Source of the DNA: Euryarchaeota archaeon UBA258
Lineage (GTDB): Archaea; Thermoplasmatota; Poseidoniia; Poseidoniales; Poseidoniaceae
Length of the DNA: 32,466 bases
Assembly (NCBI GenBank): GCA_002502605.1
Contig: DAPR01000005.1
Span: forward strand, 1-32,466
Reading direction: 5' to 3'
The number at the start of each line of letters is the position of its first letter. The stretch's first letter is position 1. Under the pieces are notes generated by a model. That model did not search any database. It had not been told where the DNA came from and worked only from the letters and a program-made list of their open reading frames with translations. Below are positions 9,557 through 18,319 of the stretch, one piece after another. The position numbers and the translations under genes are program-made.

Positions 9557-12500
9557 ATGGGACGCGTCATGCATGACAATATTTCATCCGGGCGCGGCGT
9601 GATGTTCATGCTTTTTGCCATCATGGTTCTCTCACCAATGTCACCTCTCGCAGATGTGATTGTGGAACCCGCCGAAGCGTCAGGCGTCGCTCGCCACGTC
9701 TATGAATTCGCTGATGGCTCAACTGAATATGTTGCTCTCTATCAAGGTGGAAATCCCGACGCAGGTGCGGAAATCGCCTTGCCAAGGGGTGCAAAAATTA
9801 CGGATGTGACCATGACACTTTCAGGTGCATCAGCCACCGGCTGGTCACAAATTCTCGATGACGATCGATCAGATTGGATGGCAGGCCAAGCATCCTCCAG
9901 CGATGCTCGTAGCGGTGATCTAAGCCTCGCCTTCGAGAACACCACTGAAGCCTTCTTCTCACATGGTTACGACGAAATTACAGACCCGAATTCCGATGCT
10001 TGGTTGGACAATGGTTCCTATGCGCTCAGGCAGCCACACACCTCGAACGCTACCGAAAGCCGATTTTCCCAACAGACTCTGAAAACAAGTGCTGCGTTGA
10101 TGAAACAATCCCAGGGAGCCATTCTTCAACACCACGATTGGGTGTTCATGTCCACTTGGAGTTCATCGAATTTCAACAACATCGTCCAGCGGCTGTACCC
10201 GAATAACCTCACGAGGGAATCCACTTTGCACCTCGATGAAGGCTCTTGCAACATCAATTTCCTTCATCCGAGCACCTACTACGGTTCGTATGGATTCCGA
10301 GATTGGGCGGTCACTGACGATGAACGAATGTTTGCGATTCTGTCAGGATACCGCTACCATTACAGTTCTTCTGCCCCGACACAATATCACCGTGTTGTGG
10401 AAATGGATATTTCTCGAGACGACACTTGGGTTTGCCTCGATACCTATGATGTATCTCCACAATATTCGGACTACACTGCTATTGCCTATGATCGCACAAC
10501 AGAAGAAGTTTGGATTGTCCACAACACCCAGCGACGGATTGTTCCCTATACTTTCTCAGATGCAGCCGATGGACAATACACACGTGGTTCAAACATGTAC
10601 TCGTATTCCTCCTCATCAGGGTCCTCGTTCGAATGTGGTAAAACCGGACAGCAAGTGCGTGGCCTCGAAGTGAATGACACCACGTTCTTCATGCGATGTC
10701 AAAAAGGTTCGACGAGCCAAGACAAAGATCAACTCGAAGCCTGGTCCATTTCCGGCACCTCGACTTCCCTCGTCCCCCAACTTGGAACCCGTTTGATTTC
10801 AGCGCTTGGATATGGCTTACAATACGATGGAAATCACTTCGTTACCGTTGATTGTGGATACTCAACTTGGTCCTCCTCGACCCTTTATTATCGAGAATAC
10901 GGCACAGGTTGGCAATACGAGACAACACCAGCTCCAGGTACGACCACATGGTACGGTCCAGTGACCACTTCCGGCGAAAACATAGTCGCAGCCAACATGC
11001 AGACCTATTGGTCAGCGGCCTCCACAGGTGATCGAGTTGATTATTGGATCTCTGCAGATAATGGGACCCATTGGGAATCGGTCGTTTCCAATGAAACAAT
11101 TCACTTTGCCTACCCCGGAAACAACCTCGTTTGGAAAGCTCAACTCATCGGTTCAACCGCAGTTTCTTGGTGGGTCGATGTCGAGATGGCAACGACTTAC
11201 GTCGCCAGTGGCTCATGGACATCGGACCCGTTAACGGCCGGTACAAAGGTCGGAAAGGTCCGGCCACAGTGGGTTTCAACAACACCTGTTGGCACATCAC
11301 TCCAAGTCCAGGTGTCCAACGACAATGGTTCCACATGGTTGCCTGCAGTCAATGGCCAAGAAGTCAGTTTCTCTGCCGATGAAGCCGGTTCAATCGTTCG
11401 ATATGCTGTGAGCATGTCAACAAGCGACCCCTCCGTAACACCGATGATTGATACAATGCTCCTCGAGTACGAAGAGGGCTATCCTGACCGGCCTCAACTT
11501 GACGTTGGTAACGACTTAGTTTGGGATTGGGAATCCCTGCTTTTCCTCAATGAATCTGCTGTTGAAGCAAGCGATGAATCCGTCGTCTCGGTGGATGTGA
11601 AGTTCGCACCAACACTGATTGCAGCGTTCAATGCTGCAGTCCCTGAAAACGGCGAGGGCGATGTTTTGATTCCAATTGCAGTCAAAGCAGCGAGTTCGGG
11701 AAGGGTGAAAATTTCCAACATCGATATTGCTTACAAGATGCAAACTCGGGCAGTCGATGCTTCACTGGAGGGCGGTATGGTCGCTCCTGATGGTGTCTAT
11801 CGAAACCTCATCACCCGCGTTGCACCTGGCGATGATGTTGACTATGTCACAGATGCTTTGGTGGCGCTGAGCAATTCCTACGGTGAAAATCCTGCATTTT
11901 CATGGGAACGCGGTGATGTGTGTTCTGTGGTCAGTGATGGTGGTGGAATTGTGGTCTTTGACGCTACAAATTGCACTTCGACAACTGATGCATTAGGTGT
12001 TGTCTCAATTCGGATGCCGATGACCATCGATTGGAGTTGGGATGATGAATCGGGAACAGAAGCCCTGATTTCGGTTGAAGATGCACTCGGACTGGCTGTT
12101 GCCGCTTGGGAAACGCCTTCCCTTGATTTGGTAGTGGAAAATGACATCCAACTCGATGGGCTTCGTATCTATGAAGAAGGCACGAGGGAACTGTACAATC
12201 TCGATTGGGTTCGAGGTGGTTTCAACCTCACTTTCACCGGAGGTATTCACTTCCAAAATTCCCAACTATCCCCCCTCGCCGGACAGTTCAACTTGACCAT
12301 TATTGGGCAAAATGTGACCTATGATGGAGATCCGATTGGCGAACCTGTGGTCTTGGCCACAGAACAGAATCCAGCATTTGGAAGGTACAACATCACCTTC
12401 ACCTCACCTATGGAATCCGCCCCCGGCGGTATGGTGTTCTACGTCATAGCTGCAGATTTACCGAACGGGTCCACCTATGCCAACCCCGGTTACAATTCGA

Positions 12501-14971
12501 TGCGTTTAGTGTTGGATGGTAATTCACCACTTGTCCTTTCATCAACTCCCGGTGATGGCGAAGAACGCCACGCTGGACCCCCTGCACCAGGAGGCCAGTC
12601 CCTTGGTGTTGTCATTCAAGATTCGGTTGATCCACCAAATCAAATCACTCTGCATTATTGGATTGGATGCAAAGCAAGTTCGGCGATTGGTTGCAGTGAT
12701 TACAACTTTGACGGACTGCCAAATGAAGATGAATATGAACTGAAGACGCTTTCCTCTCCTGAGATTCAAGCGGGTGGCCTCAACATCTTCCAAGGACTCA
12801 TTGACGATTCAATGCTCACTCACGGTCAACGCGTCTCCTATTACGTCACAGGAAAAGACGCACAAAACAATGCTGTCGCAATGGGCCGTGGACCTGTGTG
12901 CCCAGACTCAAGCCAGCCTTGCGGTTACGCCCCTGGCGAAACACAACCTGATTGGGACAATGATTTGGGAACTTACAAAATTCGTGTCGAATTCGAACCG
13001 CAATTGGATTTGGATAATTCTACCATTTTAGGCCACGATGACCAAGCTGCTTTGCACCCAGGTATTCCATACTCCGCTCAAATTGTTCTTTCCGACCGCA
13101 ATGGTTGGCAAGACATCCAGTATGTCCAACTTGCTCTTGGTGGAGATTATGACGACGATGATACTTCGGTGTTCATCTCCCTGATGGCCGATGAAAATGG
13201 TGAGCCCCAAGCCGTCATGGAATCTGGTTCAAACAACATAGCAGTGTCCAATTTGTACTCCTCAGTCTCACTCGACGAAAACAACAACAGCATCATCAAG
13301 ATCCTTGCACGGTTCCAATTGACTTGGACGTTCCCTGAAAGTTTCGATACCAACGGAGAAAACCAAGTGATTCCTAAAATCTTGGTCACCGATTTGCCAT
13401 GCAATGAAGGCGAGGTCACCCCGTGTTTCGAAGCCAAAGCAGGATTAGGCAATGATGCATGGAGTCTGGACAATGACTTCAGATTCGACACGATGGACGG
13501 TCACATCCGAGCGGTCGAACTCCGCGACGGAACAAACCATTACAATGACGAATTCAAAGAAACGCTCATCGGTGCTGGGCAAGCCCTCCGCGTCAGCGGT
13601 CGAGTCCTCTTCTCTGAGGATGAAACGCCCGCTCCCGCAGGGGCCTTTGATGTCGTGTTTGGCGATTATGACCACACCTGGCGAACCTCGACAAGGGAGG
13701 CTGGCGAATTCAGCCTCGACCTGCTGGTCCCATCCGTTCGTTCCGGTCATCTTGACCTCCGTTTGGACATGGATGACCTACCTGGTTTGGCGATGGACGA
13801 AACACAAATCATTCCGCGTGTTCGCCTTGCTGTTGACAGCACTCGACCAACGATTGCAGCCATTTCGCTGGAGGAAGTCTCCTCAGGTTCACCGCTATCA
13901 ATCGGTGAAGCAGGCGACTTGCTTGTGATGCTCGAAACCATTGACGACTATGGATTCGACCTCAACGAACCGGCAGTTCTTCACTACAGGGTTCGAGCAG
14001 GTGAGGCAGAAATTTCGCGTGGCAGCGTTCCTCTCCCTGAAACAACACCGTTTGGCGACCAATTCTTCTGGACAGGGACACTCGATCTCACTGATTCCGG
14101 AGCAACTGTCCTGCTGCCGTCCTATGTCGTTGATGTCTGGGTTTCCGGCTCCGATGATGCCGGCAATCCATTTGACACAATGGACAACTCGATCAACACG
14201 CCGATTGCCTCATGGCCGTTGGCGCTTGTTGGACCGTCCATGGATTTGAGTCATGAAGACACACGATTGTCATGGAGCAATCCTTCTCCTGTCGAAGGCT
14301 CAGCAGTCAACCTCAACGTCATGGTTCTCAACCAAGGTGGAAAGGGCGATGTCGCTTTCGTCCTACAGCGTGCTGTTGAAGGTGGCTTTTGGGCAGAAGT
14401 GGCAAGAAGCGATGTCGTAGCATCAGCGGGTGGACTGACGGAAACTCAGTTGCCCACAATGGCCGATGTTAGCCCCGGCGAAACAGTGGAATACCGTGTT
14501 CTGGTTCTCGTGGATGAGGTCGAAATGGACCGCCGTACTGTTGATCCATTGATTGTCAAAGGCGAAACGGTGCGTGATGGCGACGCACTTGCACAACAAG
14601 CATCTGAGAGCACCTTCGCCATCGTCCTCTACCTTGTTGCAATCGTTTCACTATCATTTGCCATGTGGATGCTTGTCATGACTCGAAGGATGAAAGTCGA
14701 AGAGCTTGAAGGCGGTGTGACAGACGAAACAGAATCTGTATTGGAGGACCTCAACCAGGCCAAGAATGTGCCCGATGTATTCCTAGAGGGTTCACAACCG
14801 CATAACGCACCTGCAGTTGCAGCCGCTGAACCTGTCACAGCACCTGCACAACCCTCCACTTCCCAGCAGCGACCTCCGCCCCCACTTCCTCCGACGGGTC
14901 TTCCTGAAGGTTGGACACAAGAGCAATGGAACCACTTTGGTTGGCAATACGTCGAATCCATGATGAAGTGA
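9557..14971 (+). CDS. Giant membrane-anchored surface protein with Pro-rich cytoplasmic tail
   Basis: This 1804-residue protein starts at ATG 9557 (ATG 9569 is possible) with a signal sequence whose core is V-M-F-M-L-F-A-I-M-V-L. The ectodomain begins with Y-E-F-A-D-G-S-T-E-Y-V and A-L-P-R-G-A-K-I-T-D-V, followed by Tyr/Ser/Trp-rich segments that may be propeller blades (about 10100-10900) and several beta-sandwich-like regions with aligned Cys pairs. Near 14614-14685 there is one strong membrane helix (I-V-L-Y-L-V-A-I-V-S-L-S-F-A-M-W-M-L), followed by R-R-M-K. The cytosolic tail of about 95 residues is Ala/Pro-rich and ends P-P-P-P-L-P-P-T-G-L-P-E-G-W-T-Q-E-Q-W. It lies 57 bases after the secreted giant, so co-expression and a role as its anchor or partner are plausible. 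No enzymatic motif was recognised. Confidence 0.9.
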   Translation: MGRVMHDNISSGRGVMFMLFAIMVLSPMSPLADVIVEPAEASGVARHVYEFADGSTEYVALYQGGNPDAGAEIALPRGAKITDVTMTLSGASATGWSQILDDDRSDWMAGQASSSDARSGDLSLAFENTTEAFFSHGYDEITDPNSDAWLDNGSYALRQPHTSNATESRFSQQTLKTSAALMKQSQGAILQHHDWVFMSTWSSSNFNNIVQRLYPNNLTRESTLHLDEGSCNINFLHPSTYYGSYGFRDWAVTDDERMFAILSGYRYHYSSSAPTQYHRVVEMDISRDDTWVCLDTYDVSPQYSDYTAIAYDRTTEEVWIVHNTQRRIVPYTFSDAADGQYTRGSNMYSYSSSSGSSFECGKTGQQVRGLEVNDTTFFMRCQKGSTSQDKDQLEAWSISGTSTSLVPQLGTRLISALGYGLQYDGNHFVTVDCGYSTWSSSTLYYREYGTGWQYETTPAPGTTTWYGPVTTSGENIVAANMQTYWSAASTGDRVDYWISADNGTHWESVVSNETIHFAYPGNNLVWKAQLIGSTAVSWWVDVEMATTYVASGSWTSDPLTAGTKVGKVRPQWVSTTPVGTSLQVQVSNDNGSTWLPAVNGQEVSFSADEAGSIVRYAVSMSTSDPSVTPMIDTMLLEYEEGYPDRPQLDVGNDLVWDWESLLFLNESAVEASDESVVSVDVKFAPTLIAAFNAAVPENGEGDVLIPIAVKAASSGRVKISNIDIAYKMQTRAVDASLEGGMVAPDGVYRNLITRVAPGDDVDYVTDALVALSNSYGENPAFSWERGDVCSVVSDGGGIVVFDATNCTSTTDALGVVSIRMPMTIDWSWDDESGTEALISVEDALGLAVAAWETPSLDLVVENDIQLDGLRIYEEGTRELYNLDWVRGGFNLTFTGGIHFQNSQLSPLAGQFNLTIIGQNVTYDGDPIGEPVVLATEQNPAFGRYNITFTSPMESAPGGMVFYVIAADLPNGSTYANPGYNSMRLVLDGNSPLVLSSTPGDGEERHAGPPAPGGQSLGVVIQDSVDPPNQITLHYWIGCKASSAIGCSDYNFDGLPNEDEYELKTLSSPEIQAGGLNIFQGLIDDSMLTHGQRVSYYVTGKDAQNNAVAMGRGPVCPDSSQPCGYAPGETQPDWDNDLGTYKIRVEFEPQLDLDNSTILGHDDQAALHPGIPYSAQIVLSDRNGWQDIQYVQLALGGDYDDDDTSVFISLMADENGEPQAVMESGSNNIAVSNLYSSVSLDENNNSIIKILARFQLTWTFPESFDTNGENQVIPKILVTDLPCNEGEVTPCFEAKAGLGNDAWSLDNDFRFDTMDGHIRAVELRDGTNHYNDEFKETLIGAGQALRVSGRVLFSEDETPAPAGAFDVVFGDYDHTWRTSTREAGEFSLDLLVPSVRSGHLDLRLDMDDLPGLAMDETQIIPRVRLAVDSTRPTIAAISLEEVSSGSPLSIGEAGDLLVMLETIDDYGFDLNEPAVLHYRVRAGEAEISRGSVPLPETTPFGDQFFWTGTLDLTDSGATVLLPSYVVDVWVSGSDDAGNPFDTMDNSINTPIASWPLALVGPSMDLSHEDTRLSWSNPSPVEGSAVNLNVMVLNQGGKGDVAFVLQRAVEGGFWAEVARSDVVASAGGLTETQLPTMADVSPGETVEYRVLVLVDEVEMDRRTVDPLIVKGETVRDGDALAQQASESTFAIVLYLVAIVSLSFAMWMLVMTRRMKVEELEGGVTDETESVLEDLNQAKNVPDVFLEGSQPHNAPAVAAAEPVTAPAQPSTSQQRPPPPLPPTGLPEGWTQEQWNHFGWQYVESMMK

Positions 14972-14982
14972 GGCTTGTGTCG

Positions 14983-15435
14983 ATGTCAGATGCACCGGAT
15001 ACGGCCGTCGAAGGCATGGTTACCATGCAAGAGCGAGTTGTCAATCTCATCAATCAACTTAGCATGCCGCTGATCGAAGTCAGCCTCGTGGTTGGTCGTC
15101 ACATCGCCGGTCTGTCTCGCTCGCTTGACGCCCACATCGAAGCCACAGGGCAAGTTTTTAACGAGCGGATTACCACCCCGTGGCCCATTGAAGAAGGGGC
15201 TGAAGGGGATGTTAGCGCCACATTCGATCTTGAGAAAATCTTCAAAATCATTGATGAAGATCGAATGGATATCCTTTCGACCCTCATTCGTGTGACATTA
15301 GTCGAGATTGAAGCGACCTTGGCAGAGGGGTTGTTGGCGTTGCGTCCTTGGGAAGCACTTTCACGCTCCCAACTTGCTCGTGCACAGGGTCCAGGTCAAC
15401 TCTTTTCACCACTGGAAATTCCAGAAGATTGGTGA
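14983..15435 (+). CDS. Small helical cytosolic protein of unknown function
   Basis: I chose ATG 14983, 11 bases after the stop of the anchored giant, giving 150 residues; GTGAGG lies a few bases upstream. The frame is also open further upstream inside the giant gene, but a start there would make a long overlap. The sequence looks almost entirely alpha-helical, with an amphipathic start (E-R-V-V-N-L-I-N-Q-L), a central acidic linker (P-I-E-E-G-A-E-G-D) and a second long helical part (D-I-L-S-T-L-I-R-V-T-L-V-E-I-E-A-T-L). It has no signal peptide, Cys pairs or known catalytic motif. Its tight spacing suggests co-translation with the giant surface protein, and it could bind that protein's cytosolic tail (inference). 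Family not recognised. Confidence 0.75.
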   Translation: MSDAPDTAVEGMVTMQERVVNLINQLSMPLIEVSLVVGRHIAGLSRSLDAHIEATGQVFNERITTPWPIEEGAEGDVSATFDLEKIFKIIDEDRMDILSTLIRVTLVEIEATLAEGLLALRPWEALSRSQLARAQGPGQLFSPLEIPEDW

Positions 15436-15472
15436 TGCATGGGTTTGAAAAGTTGGAAATGGAGGACTTGAC

Positions 15473-16267
15473 ATGAAGGGGAAACAATCGTTTGGTTTCG
15501 CATTGATGGCGTTGCTCATTCTTCCAGCCATGTCAGGCTGTCTTGGCGGTTCTGACTTTGTTGAGGAATTGCTTAATGAAAAAGGCATACCTGGCGGCTT
15601 AACTCTTGCTTGCCTTGATGGAAGCACCTACACCAAACTGGTGATCGAAGTCGATTACGAAACTGGCCACAAACCTGAAAGCAGCAGTACGGATATGCTT
15701 GCCGAACGATTGGAGCAAGTGTGTGATAAGCCTCGGGGCGTTGAAATTGTCTTTGCGCTCACTGATTTTGAGCATGAGGGGTCATGGACTGCTCAGGATG
15801 TGCGCGATCGAGGGTGGGCGACAAAGGACGCTGATGTCCGTGACGGTTCCACTTTGACATGGCAAATCATCTTCCCTTCCAACACTTATGAGGATGACAA
15901 CGTGCTTGGCGTCGCAGTTGATGCTTCGACGATTGCTATCTTTGGCGAATCTGTCGATGAAGCAGAGGGATTCTTTGGCCGTCCATCTTCAGAAGAAGTT
16001 GAAAACAGCGTCGTGGTTCACGAAGCAGGTCACCTGCTTGGTTTGGTGAACCTCGTCTACACTTCACCCGCAGATCATGAAGATTCTGAAAACAAAGGCC
16101 ATTCGAATAACGAAGACTCAGTCATGTACTGGGCTATTGAATCACGTTCAGTTGGGTCCTTCATTTCGGGTGATTTGCCAACAGAGTTTGATCAAGACGA
16201 TCTCGATGATATGGTCGGGCTTGCCGATGGTTCAATCTCTTGCAACAATCAACTTTGGCGCCCTTAA
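15473..16267 (+). CDS. Lipoprotein zinc metalloprotease, metzincin-like
   Basis: This 264-residue protein starts at ATG 15473 with a lipoprotein signal ending L-P-A-M-S-G-C, which places lipidated Cys23 at the outer membrane face. The zinc motif is H-E-A-G-H-L-L-G-L-V-N at residues 183-193, followed by D-H-E-D (H202), K-G-H-S (H210) and a Met-turn-like S-V-M-Y-W (M218). The helix and Met-turn order is that of metzincin proteases, but the eleventh position, normally His or Asp, is Asn. The third zinc ligand may therefore be H202 or H210; I recall bacterial and archaeal proteins with a similar G-H...V-M-Y-W arrangement. It follows the two giant surface-protein genes and could process or shed them (inference). 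Its TAA overlaps the convergent gene's stop within TTAA. Confidence 0.85.
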   Translation: MKGKQSFGFALMALLILPAMSGCLGGSDFVEELLNEKGIPGGLTLACLDGSTYTKLVIEVDYETGHKPESSSTDMLAERLEQVCDKPRGVEIVFALTDFEHEGSWTAQDVRDRGWATKDADVRDGSTLTWQIIFPSNTYEDDNVLGVAVDASTIAIFGESVDEAEGFFGRPSSEEVENSVVVHEAGHLLGLVNLVYTSPADHEDSENKGHSNNEDSVMYWAIESRSVGSFISGDLPTEFDQDDLDDMVGLADGSISCNNQLWRP

Positions 16268-16587
16268 GCATTGGTTTCTGTGCCAAATTTCGTGGCGCTT
16301 GACCACGCATCATAGATGGAGAACAGCCATAGCCCCAGCCAAAGAACCAATGTTAACGCCAAGGGTATTTGGAGCAAGAACCAGTCAAATCCTCGACGAT
16401 GTTGTCGATTAAAGTGCTGGCCAAGGAAGAGGAACGGGACTGCAGCAAGCAAAGCGGCAACGAGAGGCCTCAAGGTCCCCCATGCCCCAACACCGAAGGT
16501 GATTTGACGCCAAACTTCTCGAAAGAACCTCACTTCTCGACGGTCGGAAATTTGGTTTTTTTCGGGCGCAGGGAACTGTACAACCAT
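16264..16587 (-). CDS. Small integral membrane protein, two helices
   Basis: From ATG 16587 the product is 107 residues; in-frame GTG 16596 and TTG 16599 would lengthen it slightly. GGTGG sits shortly before the ATG and may be a ribosome-binding site. After a charged N-terminal 30 residues there are two hydrophobic stretches, one around L-V-A-A-L-L-A-A-V-P-F-L-F-L and one around I-P-L-A-L-T-L-V-L-W-L-G-L-W-L-F, separated by a basic loop (N-R-Q-H-R-R-G). This suggests a two-helix hairpin in the cytoplasmic membrane with both ends inside. No enzymatic motif is visible and I do not recognise the family. Support that it is real: coherent hydrophobic design and a stop codon exactly interlocked with the convergent protease gene. 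Confidence 0.72.
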   Translation of the reverse strand: MVVQFPAPEKNQISDRREVRFFREVWRQITFGVGAWGTLRPLVAALLAAVPFLFLGQHFNRQHRRGFDWFLLQIPLALTLVLWLGLWLFSIYDAWSSATKFGTETNA

Positions 16588-16700
16588 ATCTTCCACCAAA
16601 ATCCCCCCTTCGCTGTAATCCTCGGTGGGTCTCCCTCTTTGTCAAGATGACGCATGGAAACGGGGTGAGGACTCAAAAACTGGCACCTCGAGGGGCCACC

Positions 16701-17717
16701 GTGAAGCGGATTCTTGTCACGGGGTTTGAGCCGTTTGGTGCCTCCAACGTCAATGTCTCTCAGGATGCCGTCTTGGCTCTGGAGGAATCTATGTTGTGTG
16801 AAGACCCTTGGTCTTCCCAACGCGAAATTCCCGATGCTAGAATTCACACGCTGTTGGAACGAGAAATTCTAACTGTGGACCAAAAAGGAAGTCAGAGAAC
16901 AGCGCAAAGAATTGCTGAGGGTGAACAATGGGATGGCATTCTCCACATTGGCGTATGCGGTACATGCACGACGCCTCACCTTGAACAGCGAGCCCAAGAC
17001 CTGCTGCACATGGAGATGCCTGACAACAGTGGACGTCAGGAACAATCCATGCCACTTTCCGGGGAGGGGGACCTCATGAGCACTGCGCCAATCAATGTGT
17101 GGCTTCAGAATTGGCATACAGATGCTCAGGTATCCTATGATGCTGGGACCTACATCTGCAATGAGACCCTCTATCGAAGTTTGCAAGCGCTTGGTGATAC
17201 TTCGGTGCCATGCTTCTTTTTACACCTCCCTAAAGCGGAAACATATCCATTCGAAAAAAGCATGAACGTGGTGCATCAAGTTCTTGCCCGAATGGCTCAC
17301 AAACCCGTGATGTCTGTTGCAGGTGCAGTTTTCATTGACGATGGACGGTTTTTGATTGCACGGCGGGCTGAGCATGAGGCACATTCTGGGACTTGGGAAT
17401 TTCCTGGTGGGAAATTAGAACCCCAAGAAACGCCGCATTCCGCCATTGAACGAGAAATTGATGAAGAGTTTGGTTGGATGGTTCAAGCTCAAGAAAGCAT
17501 TGGGACCTGGTGGCATCATTTTCCATCAGTCACCATCGCTTTGAATGCAATATTGTGCACCTTTGATGGGGATTTTCCTTCATTCGAGGTCAAAGAGCGC
17601 TGGACTTCACACGATCGAGTTGAGTGGCACACCGTCCATAGCAGTTCAATTCTTGATTTCACGGGTTCAGACCAACACATTGCAGCGGCCCTTTTGGACC
17701 TCGGGCATCTGAATTAA
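16701..17717 (+). CDS. Pyroglutamyl-peptidase I / Nudix hydrolase fusion
   Basis: I chose GTG 16701, preceded by GAGGGG, because the pyroglutamyl-peptidase fold normally begins at once with K-R-I-L-V-T-G-F-E-P-F-G; an in-frame ATG at 16647 would add 18 residues. The first ~200 residues are a C15 family peptidase that removes N-terminal pyroglutamate. Its catalytic Glu (H-L-E-Q-R-A), Cys (Y-I-C-N-E-T-L-Y) and His (F-F-L-H-L-P) are all present. The remaining ~135 residues are a Nudix hydrolase with an intact box (G-x5-E-x7-R-E-I-D-E-E-F-G-W) and the W-E-F-P-G-G-K lead-in typical of MutT-like 8-oxo-dGTP pyrophosphatases. Both halves look active and the join is in frame (A-H-K-P-V-M-S-V-A-G-A-V). 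The product should be cytosolic. The stop overlaps the convergent gene by TTAA. Confidence 0.9.
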   Translation: MKRILVTGFEPFGASNVNVSQDAVLALEESMLCEDPWSSQREIPDARIHTLLEREILTVDQKGSQRTAQRIAEGEQWDGILHIGVCGTCTTPHLEQRAQDLLHMEMPDNSGRQEQSMPLSGEGDLMSTAPINVWLQNWHTDAQVSYDAGTYICNETLYRSLQALGDTSVPCFFLHLPKAETYPFEKSMNVVHQVLARMAHKPVMSVAGAVFIDDGRFLIARRAEHEAHSGTWEFPGGKLEPQETPHSAIEREIDEEFGWMVQAQESIGTWWHHFPSVTIALNAILCTFDGDFPSFEVKERWTSHDRVEWHTVHSSSILDFTGSDQHIAAALLDLGHLN

Positions 17718-18262
17718 GTCCAGGTGCTGGCTTCTCCATCCCTCGCCATTGCCCGTTCATCATCCAATGTTCTGGGGACATGATCTCGTCCTTTGTGCCA
17801 TGTGGCAGCATGAAGCCAATCGAGCAAGTTTGGTGCTGAGAGGTGGACGTCGATTGTGCCACCAAGAGGCGTTTCATCAGGGAGAGGAAAAGCGACCTTT
17901 CCAACGATAGCTGCCTGCCGAGACAATGAAAATTGGGTTGTGTTTTCCTTCATATTACGCCCCATCGCATCCAATGCAGTGTCAAGGATTCGTTGGGTAT
18001 GAAGAAGAATGAGAAACTTACCTATTGGTATGGCTTCTGCGGACCATTCTTGCACAGTGGCAGATCCAAATTGTGGCTGTACAACTTCTGTTGGAAGAGG
18101 GAATTCAGGAAACAATGCCTGCATAGCATCGGCCACTTTGTTCGGATCGTCAGCCCCTTCAAGTCGAGTGATGATCTTGATGGAAACTCCCTCATCTATG
18201 CCATTGAGTTTGACAAGAGGTTGGTCCATGATGGTGGCTGTGGGCATGGTGCACATGAACAT
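17714..18262 (-). CDS. UPF0201 family protein (predicted RNA-binding fold)
   Basis: The core matches the archaeal UPF0201 (COG1931) pattern: a start like V-S-I-K-I-I-T-R-L-E-G-A-D-D-P-N-K-V, then A-L-F-P-E-F, a helix with I-L-D-T-A-L-D, and the C-terminal L-S-R-Q-A-A-I-V-G-K-V-A-F followed by P-L-G-G-T-I-D-V-H-L. The family is archaea-specific and has been predicted to have an RNA-binding, ribosomal-L5-like fold; its function is not established. The start is uncertain: ATG 18262 has GAGGAAAGG just upstream, but ATG 18256, 18247 and 18229 are also possible. The last ~35 residues (L-L-D-W-L-H-A-A-T-W-H-K-G-R-D) extend beyond the usual family end. It is convergent with the peptidase/Nudix gene, with overlapping stops. 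Confidence 0.8.
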   Translation of the reverse strand: MFMCTMPTATIMDQPLVKLNGIDEGVSIKIITRLEGADDPNKVADAMQALFPEFPLPTEVVQPQFGSATVQEWSAEAIPIGKFLILLHTQRILDTALDAMGRNMKENTTQFSLSRQAAIVGKVAFPLPDETPLGGTIDVHLSAPNLLDWLHAATWHKGRDHVPRTLDDERAMARDGEASTWT

Positions 18263-18319
18263 GCCTTTCCTCGTCTTTGAAAGCGAAGAGGTGAAAATCC
18301 CCAATCATCAGCATGATTC

